Origin: Whalleya microplaca
Taxonomy: Eukaryota > Ascomycota > Sordariomycetes > Xylariales > Xylariaceae
Length of the DNA stretch: 64,000 nucleotides
Assembly (NCBI GenBank): GCA_022497155.1
Contig: MU385738.1
Coordinates: 1-64,000 of the forward strand
Direction of reading: 5' to 3'
The notes beneath the pieces are model-generated. The model had not been told where the DNA came from and did no database searches. It saw only the letters and a list, made by a program, of their open reading frames with translations. Positions within the stretch are counted from its first letter, which is position 1; every line of letters begins with the position of its first letter. Positions 46,840 to 58,486 of this stretch are shown here, piece by piece. The position numbers and the translations under genes were made by a program.

Positions 46840-49672
46840 ATCTAGCGTCATTGATAGGGGCATAAAGGAAACACTTCAATCGATATCCATTGACACCGTG
46901 ACCCTCAGTCTTCGGTACATATACCAAGAAAGTTTATCCATACCTAGATACGACCTAGAGCAAACGGCAACTAAGCTCAACATTGCTATGTCTAAAGAGA
47001 ACATAGTGATCAGTTTTCAAGGAACCGGGAGGGAGATATATGTTTCGCTCGTATCGCATGAGAAGAGAAAAAAAGAACTAAACTTCCCCGGACAAGAAGT
47101 CCTCACAGAATCTCAGTAGAGAAGAAGAAATGCTAGCCAACTTGCCGCAGAGACACCAATATAATGTACATAAAACTGTCTTTAGTTTAATGAGATCAAT
47201 CAGTGGTTAATAATTGATGTATGGGCAACTATTGTTTCTTCCGAACAACTACCATAGCCTACTGTTGCAAGAGGAGAAACTAACAAAATCCTCAAGTATA
47301 GCTTCACCTCCAGCTAAAGCTAGCGCTTGGTTGTTCTCGTACGTAACAGGCACATCGTACGGATAGCAAATAGGCTGGGGGCTCTGGGGAATCTGAAATT
47401 GACATCAAAACTGATTGACGAGCTTAAAAACTGTAGCCTCCATTGTTTCGAATTATTACTAATCCGTTGTCTATGTTCCGGACGAGCATAGCACGCTGGA
47501 AGATATGGAACACGGTCTCAGACTGATAAGGAGAGACATTTCCATGCTGCAAACAACCCCTCCGCTATAATCTGCGTTTGTGACTCTGGATACATAACCT
47601 ATATCTTCGAAAGAACGCTTCTATAGAACATCGCCAATTTTAAGCTTATAACTTCTCCGCTCATCCCTGGGCTAGATTTGCGTCCACACTTGATGGTCGA
47701 TTAAAGATAATTCTATGTGAGCAGTACAAGCCTATAGTTGCAGCAATAATGTAGAATGACATGTACTCGAGGTCGGACATGTTGCGACGTATTAGATCGC
47801 CAGTCCTAGCAAAACAGCAGCGATAATTACCTCACTAGACATTGACATTTGGAAAATCTGTTTACTTTGAAAAGAACAATAAAAACAAGTTTATGTCATG
47901 CTCTTGTCTCAACACCTAGAGAAGGATATCTAGCAACCTGACGTAGCAGCTATAAGCTGACACTCTTAGTGTCGCCTTGTAGATAGATGTCCCAATTAGA
48001 ATGAATTTCAACTCACGTGAACTAGTTTCTTAATGATATCTTTTGTACTACATAGATGCCCCCGGAAACTTCTGTGAAACAATCATAATTGTCACGAGAT
48101 GAACATAGGAGGTAGCAAAACAACGCTGTTGTTACACGAAGAACTAACTAAAAGGCTGTTCGGAGAACAGCCTCTATATACATGATCCCAACAAAGGATC
48201 CTAACAATAATTACTTATGTTCACTAGGTTGGGTAGATGGGGCTGGGGAGGCATCTGGTATATGACTACGGCCACACCTATGAGAAAGCATACAACAGGC
48301 TTCATATTATACTTGAGAAATAAACAATATAGATATTGCGTCTAAGTGAAAGCTAATATCTCATTGCCTTGACCGAGGAAGGAGCTAATTTGGGTTTTAT
48401 GAAGACTTCCCAACCCTAGGTACCTTGTCAAATCATCAACGCTATGCTACTTACCCAACTTCAGCCATACAGCTAATTTGTGTTAGTTACAGATATAAGA
48501 GGCAGTTTCAGCAAGCTAACCAATCACCATCCAAGGTCATGAATCAAACCGCGAGGGTCTGATTGTGGTTTCTTAATATGCAGATATTATTATGGGGCTA
48601 GTATACCGTACCCGGTAACAAGTGGCATATAAGATGCCTATTTTCTTTTCTTTCAGTTGCGCAGCTTTAGACAGTCAGTTCTTACGCAATTCAAGTCTCT
48701 TCCCTTTGATCAAGAAGTATTATATATGATATCAAGGTTATATTCACTATTGATACGTATTGGCTCCCTTTATATTTCATACACTATCACCCTACCCCAC
48801 AGTAATATAAACATATATAAGTGACATAAGATCCCTGGATCTACTGCTAAGGTTTTCAAGTTGGTAAACTACCCAATCAGAACTCTAAACGACCTTTTCT
48901 TCAGCCGCAATTGCTAGCGTATGGGCATGACGAAACACATCGTTTGTAGCTGAGTCATGGGGCCCCGGATTTTGGTAATAACCGTAAGCCGACTTGAAAA
49001 TATGCTCAATCATCTTGTTATAAGTGAGCTAGAGTCTCGTGTTGATCACCATGTCTCACACTCTTGTAGGTCGGTGTACGTTGGCCAGTTAATGGATGTC
49101 ATACATGATTATATATAGAATATAATAGGCAACCAATATCTTCCACCCGACAAGTTAACGTGAACGCTCAATTACGATTGAGTAAAAAGACGTTGTAGGC
49201 AGGTGATCGGCCCCTCAGCGCTGAGGTCGGGGTCCGCCCTCTTTAGTACTGTAGGAGCGGGGGCTTATCTTTGTTATATCACCACCAACGTTGCTTGAGA
49301 ATGCCAAATGCCAGCCCTTGGTATTCACCTTACCGTGTTGGATGCGACAAGAACTACGCTTTTGAGGAGGCTGGCGTCATTGAAACCGGCCACGTTATGA
49401 ATGCAAGCACAGCGGATACGAAAGACATATGATTGGATATGCACGATCCCGAGCATCCCGAAAATGCAGTCTAAGCCTCCAACCGGTTTTCGGGCCTTCG
49501 CTGCCACCCGAGCCAAGATATTCGGGGTAATACAATGCTAGGCACACATCAGCCATCAGCCCTGTACAGCCCTATTATTCGTCTACTGAAGATATCATAT
49601 ATACCTATTATTCCCGTCGCGCTCCCCTCCCTCCCCACAATCCTCCCCTCACAACTTACCTCCTCTCAGGAT
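46840..49672. other. Intergenic, no gene seen
   Basis: About 2.8 kb of moderately AT-rich DNA. It holds the 3' region of the regulator gene and the promoter of the small membrane protein. The immediate upstream 70 bp are C/T-rich (CTCCCCTCCCTCCCC). Open frames stay below 65 codons except for one of 108 codons (46793-47119) that overlaps the end of the regulator and looks like chance. No repeat or RNA gene recognised. Confidence 0.45.
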
Positions 49673-49678
49673 ATGTGA
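49673..49678 (+). promoter_or_regulatory. Start-stop upstream frame (ATGTGA)
   Basis: A minimal upstream frame, ATG immediately followed by TGA, lies 23 bases before the ATG of the small membrane protein. If it is in the mature leader it would make ribosomes terminate before they can reinitiate. A CTCTCAG acceptor-like sequence ends four bases before it, so a 5' untranslated intron is also possible; the transcript start is unknown. Confidence 0.35.
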
Positions 49679-49701
49679 CTAATAAGCCCAAGGGAGACAA
49701 G

Positions 49702-50019
49702 ATGGCAACTCGTGGACGTCGACGTGCTTATATGCGCAATACTCTCTATGCAGCAATGCAATGGGTATTCACGATTCTCGTCATCATTATTTTCGCGGTC
49801 GCATTCCTAGTCCAGGGTGGTACGATCGAGCTTCCACAATGGGCGAAGGCCTGGGATGGCGTATCGGAAGAAGTGCAAGCAGAATATGCTGGCGCAATGA
49901 TGAGCGCTGTCTGCATCGTCTTTGTGCTGTTCCTTGCGGTGGGTATAACGCAAATGGTACGACAAGCGAGAAGTGACGCCAGAGTTGCTGTTGCGGCTGC
50001 TGCTGCTGCTTCTGTCTAA
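49702..50019 (+). CDS. Small two-helix membrane protein, function unknown
   Basis: A single exon of 105 residues. Basic N-terminus (RGRRRAYMR), helix 1 at about 20-38 (WVFTILVIIIFAVAFLV), an amphipathic loop with Trp-rich LPQWAKAWDG and acidic EEVQAEYA, helix 2 at about 68-90 (SAVCIVFVLFLAVGIT), then a basic stretch and an Ala-rich tail. The hairpin arrangement with both ends positively charged suggests both termini face the cytosol. The frame stays open 27 bases further upstream but has no ATG there. The ATG at 49702 has a good context (ACAAGATGG). The family is not recognised. Coherent topology and the clean frame make it more credible than neighbouring chance frames. Confidence 0.6.
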   Translation: MATRGRRRAYMRNTLYAAMQWVFTILVIIIFAVAFLVQGGTIELPQWAKAWDGVSEEVQAEYAGAMMSAVCIVFVLFLAVGITQMVRQARSDARVAVAAAAAASV

Positions 50020-50749
50020 AATATATCTATGAAGACTTCAGATGAAGGAAAGAACTTCCAGAGATCTGTTTCGGGGCGTATCATTATCCGCCCTGCTGAG
50101 GAGTAGACGTTTAGAGGAGTCATAGACATCTATTTGAGTTCACAAAAGGGTAAGGAGACATTTGTTTCGATTATATCTCATTGCCACTTCCTACATTCAA
50201 GTCCCAATGAAGTCCCCCCGATAGCGTCAACAAGACCTTAATATTTATCAAATTCTAGATTAAAAGGGGCTAAGTATTTTTCTCCTTTAAAACTAGTCAC
50301 TAATGGTGAGCTCTACAGGCCTACAGGACCGCAACCCAGCCTCTTTTAAAACCACTCCTTTGAATGTCACTATCCTTCGGGAATTAGTTGTCTATTTAGA
50401 CGACAATAAGGTGTTCATCGGCGTTAAATAAACACGTCGTCTGCTACAGAGCAGACCACAGTAGAGCCTACGGGTCCCACGAGAAGACATCTACCAATAT
50501 CGCACCTTTCATGAATCGGTGTTAAGCTGCTATATATTACAGCTATGGGGATTGAGACGCCAAATACATTGATTGCTGAAAGGGATAATGAAGTTACCGA
50601 ATCTTCATCCAGTTGCGACAACTCAACCTACAGCTTACAGCCGTCTATACTCGATATGACGCTGGAAAGACTGACTACCTGGGAGATTGAAGGACCATTG
50701 TGATCTCATTTCTGCTTTGTTGCAATCATGCCACATCAGTCCGGACAAA
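50020..50749. other. Convergent 3' spacer
   Basis: 0.7 kb between the small membrane protein gene (+) and the P450 gene (-), whose 3' ends face each other. Only a 65-codon frame without features. Probably both 3' untranslated regions. Confidence 0.5.
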
Positions 50750-52586
50750 TCACACCGCATCCCTCTGCCTTAACTTGCAGGTCAATCCACCATCAACCCG
50801 ATGGAACCACCTTGCGTGAACCTGCCATTTTTCTTCGGGATCGACGAGTTGGATTTCGTACTTCGCAATAAGTGTGGCTACAATCTTATACATTTCCATC
50901 AAGGCCAAGTGCCTTCCAACACAAATCCTTGAACCGGAGCCGAACGATAAGTCCGTCGCGTTCCAAAGTCGCATGCGAGCTTGGAACTCATCATCACCCT
51001 CATCCTCGCGGCGCAACCACCGCTCGGGACGAAACTCTTCAGTGTCGTCTCCGTAGATCTTGAAATTGCGTCCCATCACGTACGGGTTGATGCCTACCAG
51101 GGATCCACCTGGTATAAACCTACCGTCTGGCAACGTCAGGCCGGACTTAGGCACAATACGCTCCAGCTGCATCGATACTGCCGGATGCATGCGCATGGCC
51201 TCGCGTGTAATGGCTTCGAGATATGGGAGTGTTCGAGCGGTCGAGTATGGAGCTGGATGAGAGGAGTTGATATTGGCAGCAAGAACCTCTTCAGTCAGGC
51301 GATTCAATACGCGAGGATTTCGAAGTGTGTGGTATAATAGCGCATGTATGCTAATCAAGGTAGTGTCGGCACCCGCAAGAAGGTTCAGGAGCAAGTACGT
51401 CATAATAGTTGGATTATCCACGACGTCAGGATGTGATGTCTTGGAATCGATGAAGTACTGGAGGAAGTCTGGCTTGTTTGGGTCAAAGTTAGGGTCCTCC
51501 CCCTTCAGTCGCGGGAAGAGCGATTCAGCTGCGGCGCGAGTCGCATTGGCTAAGTTTGGTGGACCAAGCCTTACAATTGGGTTCTTATCGAGACAATGAT
51601 CTAGCCAGGGTATCTGACCTACATATGCTAAATAGTTGAAAGTCTGAACATTGATACTGATAGTCCCATCGAAGTCGAACCCCTTGTCCATGTAACCGAA
51701 ACGCTTGCTGAACGTCACGGCGCTGACGAAATCCCAGGCATCTGCTCAAAATACCCATATTAGTCACATCATGTATTCAATAAACGAATCCAAGTCACAA
51801 TATGCTCACAATATGTAAGCCATGACCCGAGATCAAATGACTTATCTTGAGCGATAAACCGTGTCTCGAGATGCTTGCAGAAGTCGGCAATAACTTGATC
51901 CATGATAGGCTCCACGGCGAGCACGCTCCCCAGAGAGTAATGCCGAACAACAGGGCGCTTGAACCGGGCATGTTGTACGATATCGGTCTCGCTGAACATG
52001 TTGTATGTAATTTTGCCATCGATGACCGAACTGGTAATCTTATAGAAATCGGACTGCGTGATTTAGATAACTTCATACTCAGAGTCCCGTTGATCTGTAC
52101 CTACTTTCACCCACTTCCCATCAGTTCCATATATGACTTTTATAAGCTCAGGTATATCTAAATCGAGCAGGTTGGGACCAATTCTGACGACTGGTCCATA
52201 CTTTTCGTGAAGTTTCTTCATACGCGGGCCAAACTCGGCAGTGGTTGCCAGGTAAATCCGCCACAAGTTTGTAAACCCTGTATGTTGTCAACTAACTGAA
52301 GGAACATTCGCAACTTGTTGAACTCATCACCCTAGAAGTGATTACTTAAGCATTGAATACGGGAAGGAAGAGTAAACAAAAGGGTCGAATAACCTGCTAG
52401 GAGCGGACCAGGATACTGTTTCAGTGGTGAGAACTGATATGAGAGGAAGAACCAAAGGGATACAGCGATGGTTATAGTTACCACTACCGTGGCAAGCTTG
52501 TTGGATGGAGATCCAGCTAGAATACGCTGTACTTTCTCTCCGACCAACACACCATTGAAGTCTGTTGAATTCATAGTCATTGTCAT
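50750..52586 (-). CDS. Cytochrome P450 monooxygenase (benzoate 4-hydroxylase/pisatin demethylase-like)
   Basis: Four exons, complement(50750..51741, 51810..52053, 52105..52277, 52394..52586), give 533 residues; introns are 68, 51 and 116 bp. An N-terminal helix at about 31-50 anchors it in the ER and is followed by the proline-rich hinge (QYPGPLLAG). Conserved P450 features: I-helix AGADTT, K-helix EAMR (ExxR), FRPERW, and heme loop FGSGSRICVG with the thiolate ligand Cys477. All are intact, so the enzyme should be active. The I-helix and C-terminal sequences resemble the fungal group that includes benzoate para-hydroxylase and pisatin demethylase; the true substrate is unknown. The splice at LTYYAWDFVSAV and the WVKSDFYKIT join restore family-conserved segments. 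It is flanked by a HET gene, with no biosynthetic partner adjacent. Confidence 0.92.
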
Positions 52587-53403
52587 GGCGAGAAAATATT
52601 GTGTACGATTTGTATGAATAATTTATTAGGGACAAGATGCTCTAATATCAATATCATATAGCTTTACTAGGTAAAGGGGCCAGGGACTAGAAGACAATAA
52701 GAGAAAAAGCATTTGAAAAATTTGAGCTAAATATATAGTGTTTCATTATCCGGGGAAGCTTTAGTTGCTTGATTCCTCTCGACGAATTGTATTCTCTGCC
52801 TAGCTGGCCCTTGCAAAGACCCCTCAGCCATGACCTTGTAAGTAACTTGCGATGCTGGTCGTATCACCACCCCCACTCTCTAATCTATACATCAAGTCTT
52901 CAGACTCAGGCCTGCAGAGTATGGCCCCATGCAACCACACTTGTACCACCCGACCATAATGAGTCACCAATCATCTCTATAGCAGTCTATAGGCTATGTG
53001 ATAATTACTGCACCCATACGTTGCAGAATCCCAAGGCATTACCAATCGATCCAACCATCGATCCATTCAGTTGGAGTGCTTGATAACTTGGGACTTTTTA
53101 TCCACTAAGTCTAGAATGTGGCGTTATGCTGTCACATTGACAGCTGCAGTGGTTGGACACTGACATGAACTCTTAGATAGGGTCAACAGTATGCATAGGG
53201 CATGTTCTGCTAAGTCTCCATTGGTACGTGTGGCTAGTTTGCCGAATACATGGAGCCTTCTCGCAAGTTGTACATATTCGTATCGTTTGTACTCTTTTCT
53301 ACTATTTGAGACTTCGAGGGCTCGTAGAAGTTTGGCTTCCAGCAGTTTGTATATATTAGGATTTCAGTTTTATTTCGTACTAATAAGGTGGCGTTATGAT
53401 GTT
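52587..53403. other. Upstream region of the P450 gene and 3' region of the HET gene
   Basis: 0.8 kb between two minus-strand genes. The sequence next to 52586 is AT-rich (TATATAGT, ATTATTC) and should contain the P450 promoter. Open frames run only into the neighbouring HET gene and are not coding. Confidence 0.45.
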
Positions 53404-55374
53404 TTAGATGAGAACGAATTCCATTTCTTGTTTGTCTTTCTTAAGCGCTTCGCCATTCATAAAGCCCTCCATGTAGGCCTCCCCAATGAACTCGTACACA
53501 TTCCCGGCGATTGGGCGGGGAGACAGTATGACGGGGACACTACATCCGAAAAGCACACATACTACATCTCCTTTCCTGGCTTGCCGCGGCGCCGTGCCCA
53601 CGTATCCTTTCTCCGTGGTGATAAGGCGCCTAGTGAGCTCTTTCATGCCGGTAGTATGAGAGAAACGTTCAACGAAGACCGGGTATTGACCATCTGTCTT
53701 CCGTTCGGTCTCACTCTCCTGACGCAACTCTGTTTCATCACTAGGCTCTATATTCTCGCAGATTTCCTCGAGAGTCATCCCGCGAACAAGAAGAGACTTG
53801 TTGAGGTCGTACCAAGCTACGCAGTCATCCTCTTTCAAGTTAATCCCGTCTCTGATACCTTTGAATGCCATCTCCTTAAATTCTTTCAAGAAGCGCAGGA
53901 TTGGAGCTGCCCATTGCAAGTAAATATCACCTCGTCCGTGAGCAAGACTGAGTACGATTTCTTTTCCCACAGTGGTAGCAAGCGCTACCTTCTCCGGCTC
54001 AGCCATTGAACTGGTAGATGGGATCCCCTTGTCAGACAAATCCAGAGTATTGATGGGAGATATGGATTGGATACAAGGTTCAAGTATTACGTCGGAATTG
54101 GGGTGGCGTGCATCAGCCATGCCCCCGACCCCATCCAATATATCAACGAGGACACCTTTACAAGTAAGTCTCTGACCATCGTCCGAGAAGATCACCTGAG
54201 GCTTTTCTGCTCCCGTCGCATTGTACTGCAGAGCCCCTCTCTGTGCCGCCTCACTGAGTGGACGAAAATTGCCAATATGGCGTTTTCCACTCTGGCTGAC
54301 GAGCATTGGAGTCGCAACTGCCGACCTGATGACTCGGTTCCGCCAATCTGGTACCCAGGACGGTAGCTTCGAGTCCATTGAACCATATCGTCTGTGGCAC
54401 ATCTGTGCAAAACAGATGATATCTAAGCTCTCATGCTTTTGCACCCATTTCCTGACGAGATCCGTATATACGACTTCAACGTCAAGGTGATATGTCGGAA
54501 GGCCAACCGCCTCGCGGTCCCAGCGGTTGACAACACCAAGCAGCGAGTATATATGGTCCCTGGGGTCAGAAGCCTTTGTTTGGCAGCTAAACGCCATCAA
54601 CGCAAGCAGACTAACAAATCTCCCCGGGTCTCGGCCGCGGTACCAGTGGTATATGCGGCGGCGGTTCCAGAGCGGCGCCCAGGAATCCCGATCGACAGGG
54701 CAGTCTTCAGGCATCCGATACCATGTCGCGACGGAGGCGCAAATGACCTGCCACCTCGTCAACTTCTTATTACCGTAGAAATACACGCACGTGGTGTCGT
54801 CCGGGCCCGTAATTCCCTCCTGCAGCGTCCACGCGCGTCGGAACCAGGGGTTGAGCGCCACTTGCTCGTAGTCTCTCCAGGCATCGAGGTCTTGCAGTTT
54901 GGGGTCATGTTTCAGTTCCTCCTGTTCTTCGCCGTCCGCTACTAGCTTCATCAGGTCCATGCCCCTGTCTGACGACGGCGTGCTTTCGCCTAGCCAGATG
55001 GTCGTATAGCACGTATGCCCGAAGATCCGTGTCATCAACGCGACTTGCGCTGAGCGCTCTTCAAGGTCGTCCTGGTTGATGCAGATCGAATCGATCCAGA
55101 GCCATGGCCGTGCATCTTTGAATTCCGGGTTATCGCAGAACAACTCCAGGATGGGGTACACGGTGGCCAACACGCTGAACGCTGTCCCATTCAGGGTAAT
55201 GGACTTCTCTTCGGCTTTGGAGCCCCAAACGTACGATATGGGCCTGTACCTCGGCCTACCAGGCGCATCTAACGAGAAAGGCTTCAGCTCCCCAACAATA
55301 GACCCGTTGCTGTCCCGATGAACGCGCAAGAAGCGCACAGTCTCTCTCGTTTCAAGACTCTCGTACACAGACAT
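53404..55374 (-). CDS. HET (heterokaryon incompatibility) domain protein
   Basis: An intronless frame of 656 residues. The HET domain begins at about residue 44 with YRPISYVWG (SYVWG at 47-51). It continues through WLWIDSICINQ (91-101), the E-R-x-QV segment and the IFGHTCYTTIWLGE block, all hallmarks of the family. The rest (for example SDPRDHIYSLLGV, LPSWVPDWR, GKRHIG, GDVVCVLFGCSVPVIL) matches the usual C-terminal half of HET proteins. HET domains trigger cell death after fusion of incompatible hyphae when activated by a partner. This one has no ankyrin, WD or NACHT extension, so a partner would have to be encoded elsewhere. No frame damage is seen. Single-exon structure is common in the family. 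Confidence 0.92.
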   Translation of the reverse strand: MSVYESLETRETVRFLRVHRDSNGSIVGELKPFSLDAPGRPRYRPISYVWGSKAEEKSITLNGTAFSVLATVYPILELFCDNPEFKDARPWLWIDSICINQDDLEERSAQVALMTRIFGHTCYTTIWLGESTPSSDRGMDLMKLVADGEEQEELKHDPKLQDLDAWRDYEQVALNPWFRRAWTLQEGITGPDDTTCVYFYGNKKLTRWQVICASVATWYRMPEDCPVDRDSWAPLWNRRRIYHWYRGRDPGRFVSLLALMAFSCQTKASDPRDHIYSLLGVVNRWDREAVGLPTYHLDVEVVYTDLVRKWVQKHESLDIICFAQMCHRRYGSMDSKLPSWVPDWRNRVIRSAVATPMLVSQSGKRHIGNFRPLSEAAQRGALQYNATGAEKPQVIFSDDGQRLTCKGVLVDILDGVGGMADARHPNSDVILEPCIQSISPINTLDLSDKGIPSTSSMAEPEKVALATTVGKEIVLSLAHGRGDIYLQWAAPILRFLKEFKEMAFKGIRDGINLKEDDCVAWYDLNKSLLVRGMTLEEICENIEPSDETELRQESETERKTDGQYPVFVERFSHTTGMKELTRRLITTEKGYVGTAPRQARKGDVVCVLFGCSVPVILSPRPIAGNVYEFIGEAYMEGFMNGEALKKDKQEMEFVLI

Positions 55375-56252
55375 CTCGGCTTTTTTGATATGGGCATAGT
55401 ATACGTGTCTCAGATCTCACCATATCGTGGTAAGATCCAATAAGTACTAAGTGCGGAAAGAGAGCTGGACCGCTATACGGGCCATGCCTTAATGCACGAG
55501 CTGACAATACTGGCCCCCAAAAAGCAGGCATCTTGTAGCCAATCAATGTTGATTCTTCGCCTAGGGATTGGTAACCTGGCACCTGGATGAAGCTGACAAA
55601 AGAAACGATCCTTTGACCGCTACCCTGTCTTCTGTTATGTTTGGTACCTGGTTAGCCAATCGGGGATTTTGTATGAAATGAGCTGTAGCTGGAACAGAGT
55701 TGCAATGCTAAAGGCTGACTCAGAAGACGTGACGGGGTCAAAATACATGCTAATAATTGGCCCAACCAGTTTTCAAATCCTCTGTAGATACACTCAAAAA
55801 CTGTATCTGATTATCAAGGATAGGCGTCTGATCATAAATTGTATAAGCCAGTCTACACTCATTATCGCTCAACCTCGCTTGAGCTATAGGTACAGCATGC
55901 TAACGTAGTTATAAAACATTATATCAGAAGTTCGGTGTGTTGGAGACTTGTGTTTTTAGATCGTGGAGTTGTGGATAGAGGTGCTGCCTTGCGGCAGTCA
56001 ATCGGATACCTAGATTATTTGCCTTTTGAGCAGGCTCACCGACCCAGCTTGCTAATGGGCCTTACTCGTAATGACGCTGTATTGTATAGGGGTTCTGACG
56101 CTGTTGTCATCCAATCATCGGGCGACTAGTGTCTATGGGCATCAATAGTCATTATAGCTCGAGGGACACGCTGCGAACCTCATGGAAGTCCTTTTGTGGC
56201 GACTAATCGTGATTCTGTCTTCTATTGTAGTCGAAGCCTCATCTCACGCTGT
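55375..56252. other. Intergenic, no gene seen
   Basis: 0.9 kb containing the promoter of the HET gene at its left and the 3' region of the FAD oxidoreductase at its right. Only frames of 80 codons or fewer, no repeats. Confidence 0.45.
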
Positions 56253-57902
56253 CTAGAGAAAAAGATCGGCTAGGCTCTCCAAACTTGCCCTCTTGACTCT
56301 CTGTAGTGTTGGGGTAAGTTCATGCGGAAACCAATCTTCAAGTCGTCCGCCTGGTCTTCCCGGTACCTTTAGTGTCTGTTCCTGATCGCTTCCTGTGAGC
56401 ATGAGTCCTAAAGCAGTACCTGAAAGCCAGGCCCAGACCATCCCATCACCACAGTAGCCGGCAGAGATCCATTCCCCGGGATGAACATCCTCTGAGTCCT
56501 TTCTACGTGTTCCGGGGCTACGACCGGTTAACTCGGGATCTAACCGGCCCACAAAGGGCAGCAGGTCGCCTGTGGCAGCAACTATACCAGACCACGTCTG
56601 CTTGGTTCTTCCACCTTCTGCCTCGTTTCCCCAATGCGGCTCGAAGATCGTTGGAAAGATACCGCTGATATGTGCTATCGGTAGAGCATCCATCTTACTA
56701 TCGTCCCATATGCCTATTGAGCTAAGGCCATCATTCCGTGAGCGTGAAAACCCTCCACCAAGCATGATATCCCCTGGTCTCCCATTGACAGTCGGCCGTT
56801 GTGTAACATAATCAAAGGCCGACCCGTAGATAACTGACCATGACCTCGAGCCATCTAAATCAGGGAACTGCTTCCCTGGCCGCTGTGCGGACATGTGAGC
56901 AAGAAACCCAGTCATCTTTCCTCGTAGACCAGGTACGAATTGGGTGGCGAAACTATTCGTAGCATGCACGACATAATCGCATTTGATAGTGCCGCGACTA
57001 GTCACAACCTCATAGGCGCGCCCTTGCTGTTTCGTCGTGACAATGGACTGAACAGCAGTTCCGGTTTCTAAACAAAGACTCTTCTCATACTTTGCGAATA
57101 GATCTTTCCATACGCTGCTTACGAACCTGAAGGGCCATAGAGCTCCAGCCGTGTACGATATAGCGCCCTTGATGTACTGGTTGACTTCGAATTTCTGCGC
57201 AGTCGCATTAACACAATACTACTCCAAGAACAGTCCTCTGCATCTTAGATTAGAACTCACCTTCTGCGCACCACCAGCATCCCACATCTGAATCTCCAGC
57301 TCAGGGACATACTCTGCCAGCTCACGCACCTCCTTAAACGCCTTCTCGCGATCCGCCTCGTCCAGGTAAAAGTCCACGGTCTCCACCTCGCGACACTCCG
57401 CGACGTCCCAGCCCTCCGCGGCACACAGCTTCGTCAGGACGCCCACGTGCGCGAGCTGAAAGCGCGTCAGCGCCGCGGCGCGGGCCGCGCCTAGCGTACC
57501 CCTCAGCCGCGCGAACAGCTCGTGCGGCGAGCTCTTGATGTGCCCGCCGTTGCGGCCCGTGGCACCGGAGCATAGGCTGCGGGCCTCGAGGACGACGACT
57601 TTTCCCGAGCTTTTGACACCTTTGCGCTCGCGCTCCTGGAGGACCGTGCGCGCTACCGCCGCGCCTGTGATCCCCGACCCGATGATCACGATATCGGCGT
57701 CGGGCGGCAGCGTCGGGGATTGTTTGTCAACGAGCTCCGGGAAGGGCGGGTCCGCGAGCCAGTAGGACTTCGTCGGGTTAGGGACCGGGAGCCCTGGCGG
57801 CTGGCTGGCGCGTTGGAGGATCGCTTGGATGTCCTTGTTGGCGGCGAGGAGCACTTTTATGGCCAGCCAGAGCGTCTTGAAGGTGGATTGCACGGCCCCC
57901 AT
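56253..57902 (-). CDS. FAD-dependent oxidoreductase (DAO family)
   Basis: Exons complement(56253..57194, 57261..57902), joined across a 66-bp GTGAGT intron, encode 527 residues. The dinucleotide-binding motif IVIIGSGITGAAVA (GxGxxG at 75-80) is preceded by an N-terminal stretch with a hydrophobic segment (LWLAIKVLLAA). SGATGRNGGH at 112-121 and the C-terminal WISAGYCGDGMVWAW are typical of fungal DAO-family enzymes related to amine or gamma-glutamylputrescine oxidases. Such enzymes oxidise amines or amino acids and reduce oxygen; the substrate is unknown. The frame upstream of 57902 is open but offers only TTG, whereas the ATG at 57902 has a good context (AAAATGG). Exon 1 is markedly GC-rich compared with exon 2 (runs of GCGCGCC). 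Confidence 0.9.
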
Positions 57903-58486
57903 TTTTACTGCTGAGGTGCAACGTAGAGCAGCCACTGGCAGCAAAGTTTGATGATTGACAATGTCAATAGTGAGATTGAGTAAATCTAAAAGCCATACTA
58001 CCTATAGACTTTGTATTGATCTCTCTCTACGGTTGCTGCTACGAGGTTGGGATGATTAAAGTTGATGCATGAAACTCCCTAGCAGCCGGGGTTAACAGCA
58101 CGGAGCTTGATAGGTACTAAACTCCAGCACTATAATATCTCACATTATTAAACTCGATTCATTCAGTGCTAGCTGCTACAAAGTGCATACTAAAATTACA
58201 CCCTCGAAGGGACTGAATAAGTAGTCGAGGAGACTTATTAAACATTCATAATAAAATATAAATACTCTCGATGGGTAAGTTAGGAAGTATGCACATAACG
58301 GGTCTCATGAGTGTAAGCTGTACCAAACCCAGTGGGTCTAGCAAGTCAAAAAGAATATCCTAGACAGTTCCACGACTCAACCTCATGAGTGAGCCCATGA
58401 GATGAGACTAGCAACTCAAAAATTATATTCACCATCAAATTTTACAACCCGTAAGATTCGACTTAACCTATAAACATACATAAACA
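57903..58486. promoter_or_regulatory. Shared divergent promoter region
   Basis: A 584-bp spacer between divergent genes: the FAD oxidoreductase (-) and the small mitochondrial-type protein (+). Short iterated words (CTCATGAGTG/GAGTGAGCCCATGAG) occur at about 58307-58412. No defined control site is recognised. Confidence 0.45.

Noticed and set aside
45201..57902. A secondary-metabolite cluster made of the regulator, P450 and FAD oxidoreductase
   Set aside because: No backbone synthase or transporter is present, spacing is wide and a HET gene intervenes. Co-location alone is weak evidence.
57903..57944. N-terminal extension of the FAD oxidoreductase
   Set aside because: The extension begins at TTG, not ATG. 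The ATG at 57902 is the first true start and fits the family N-terminus.
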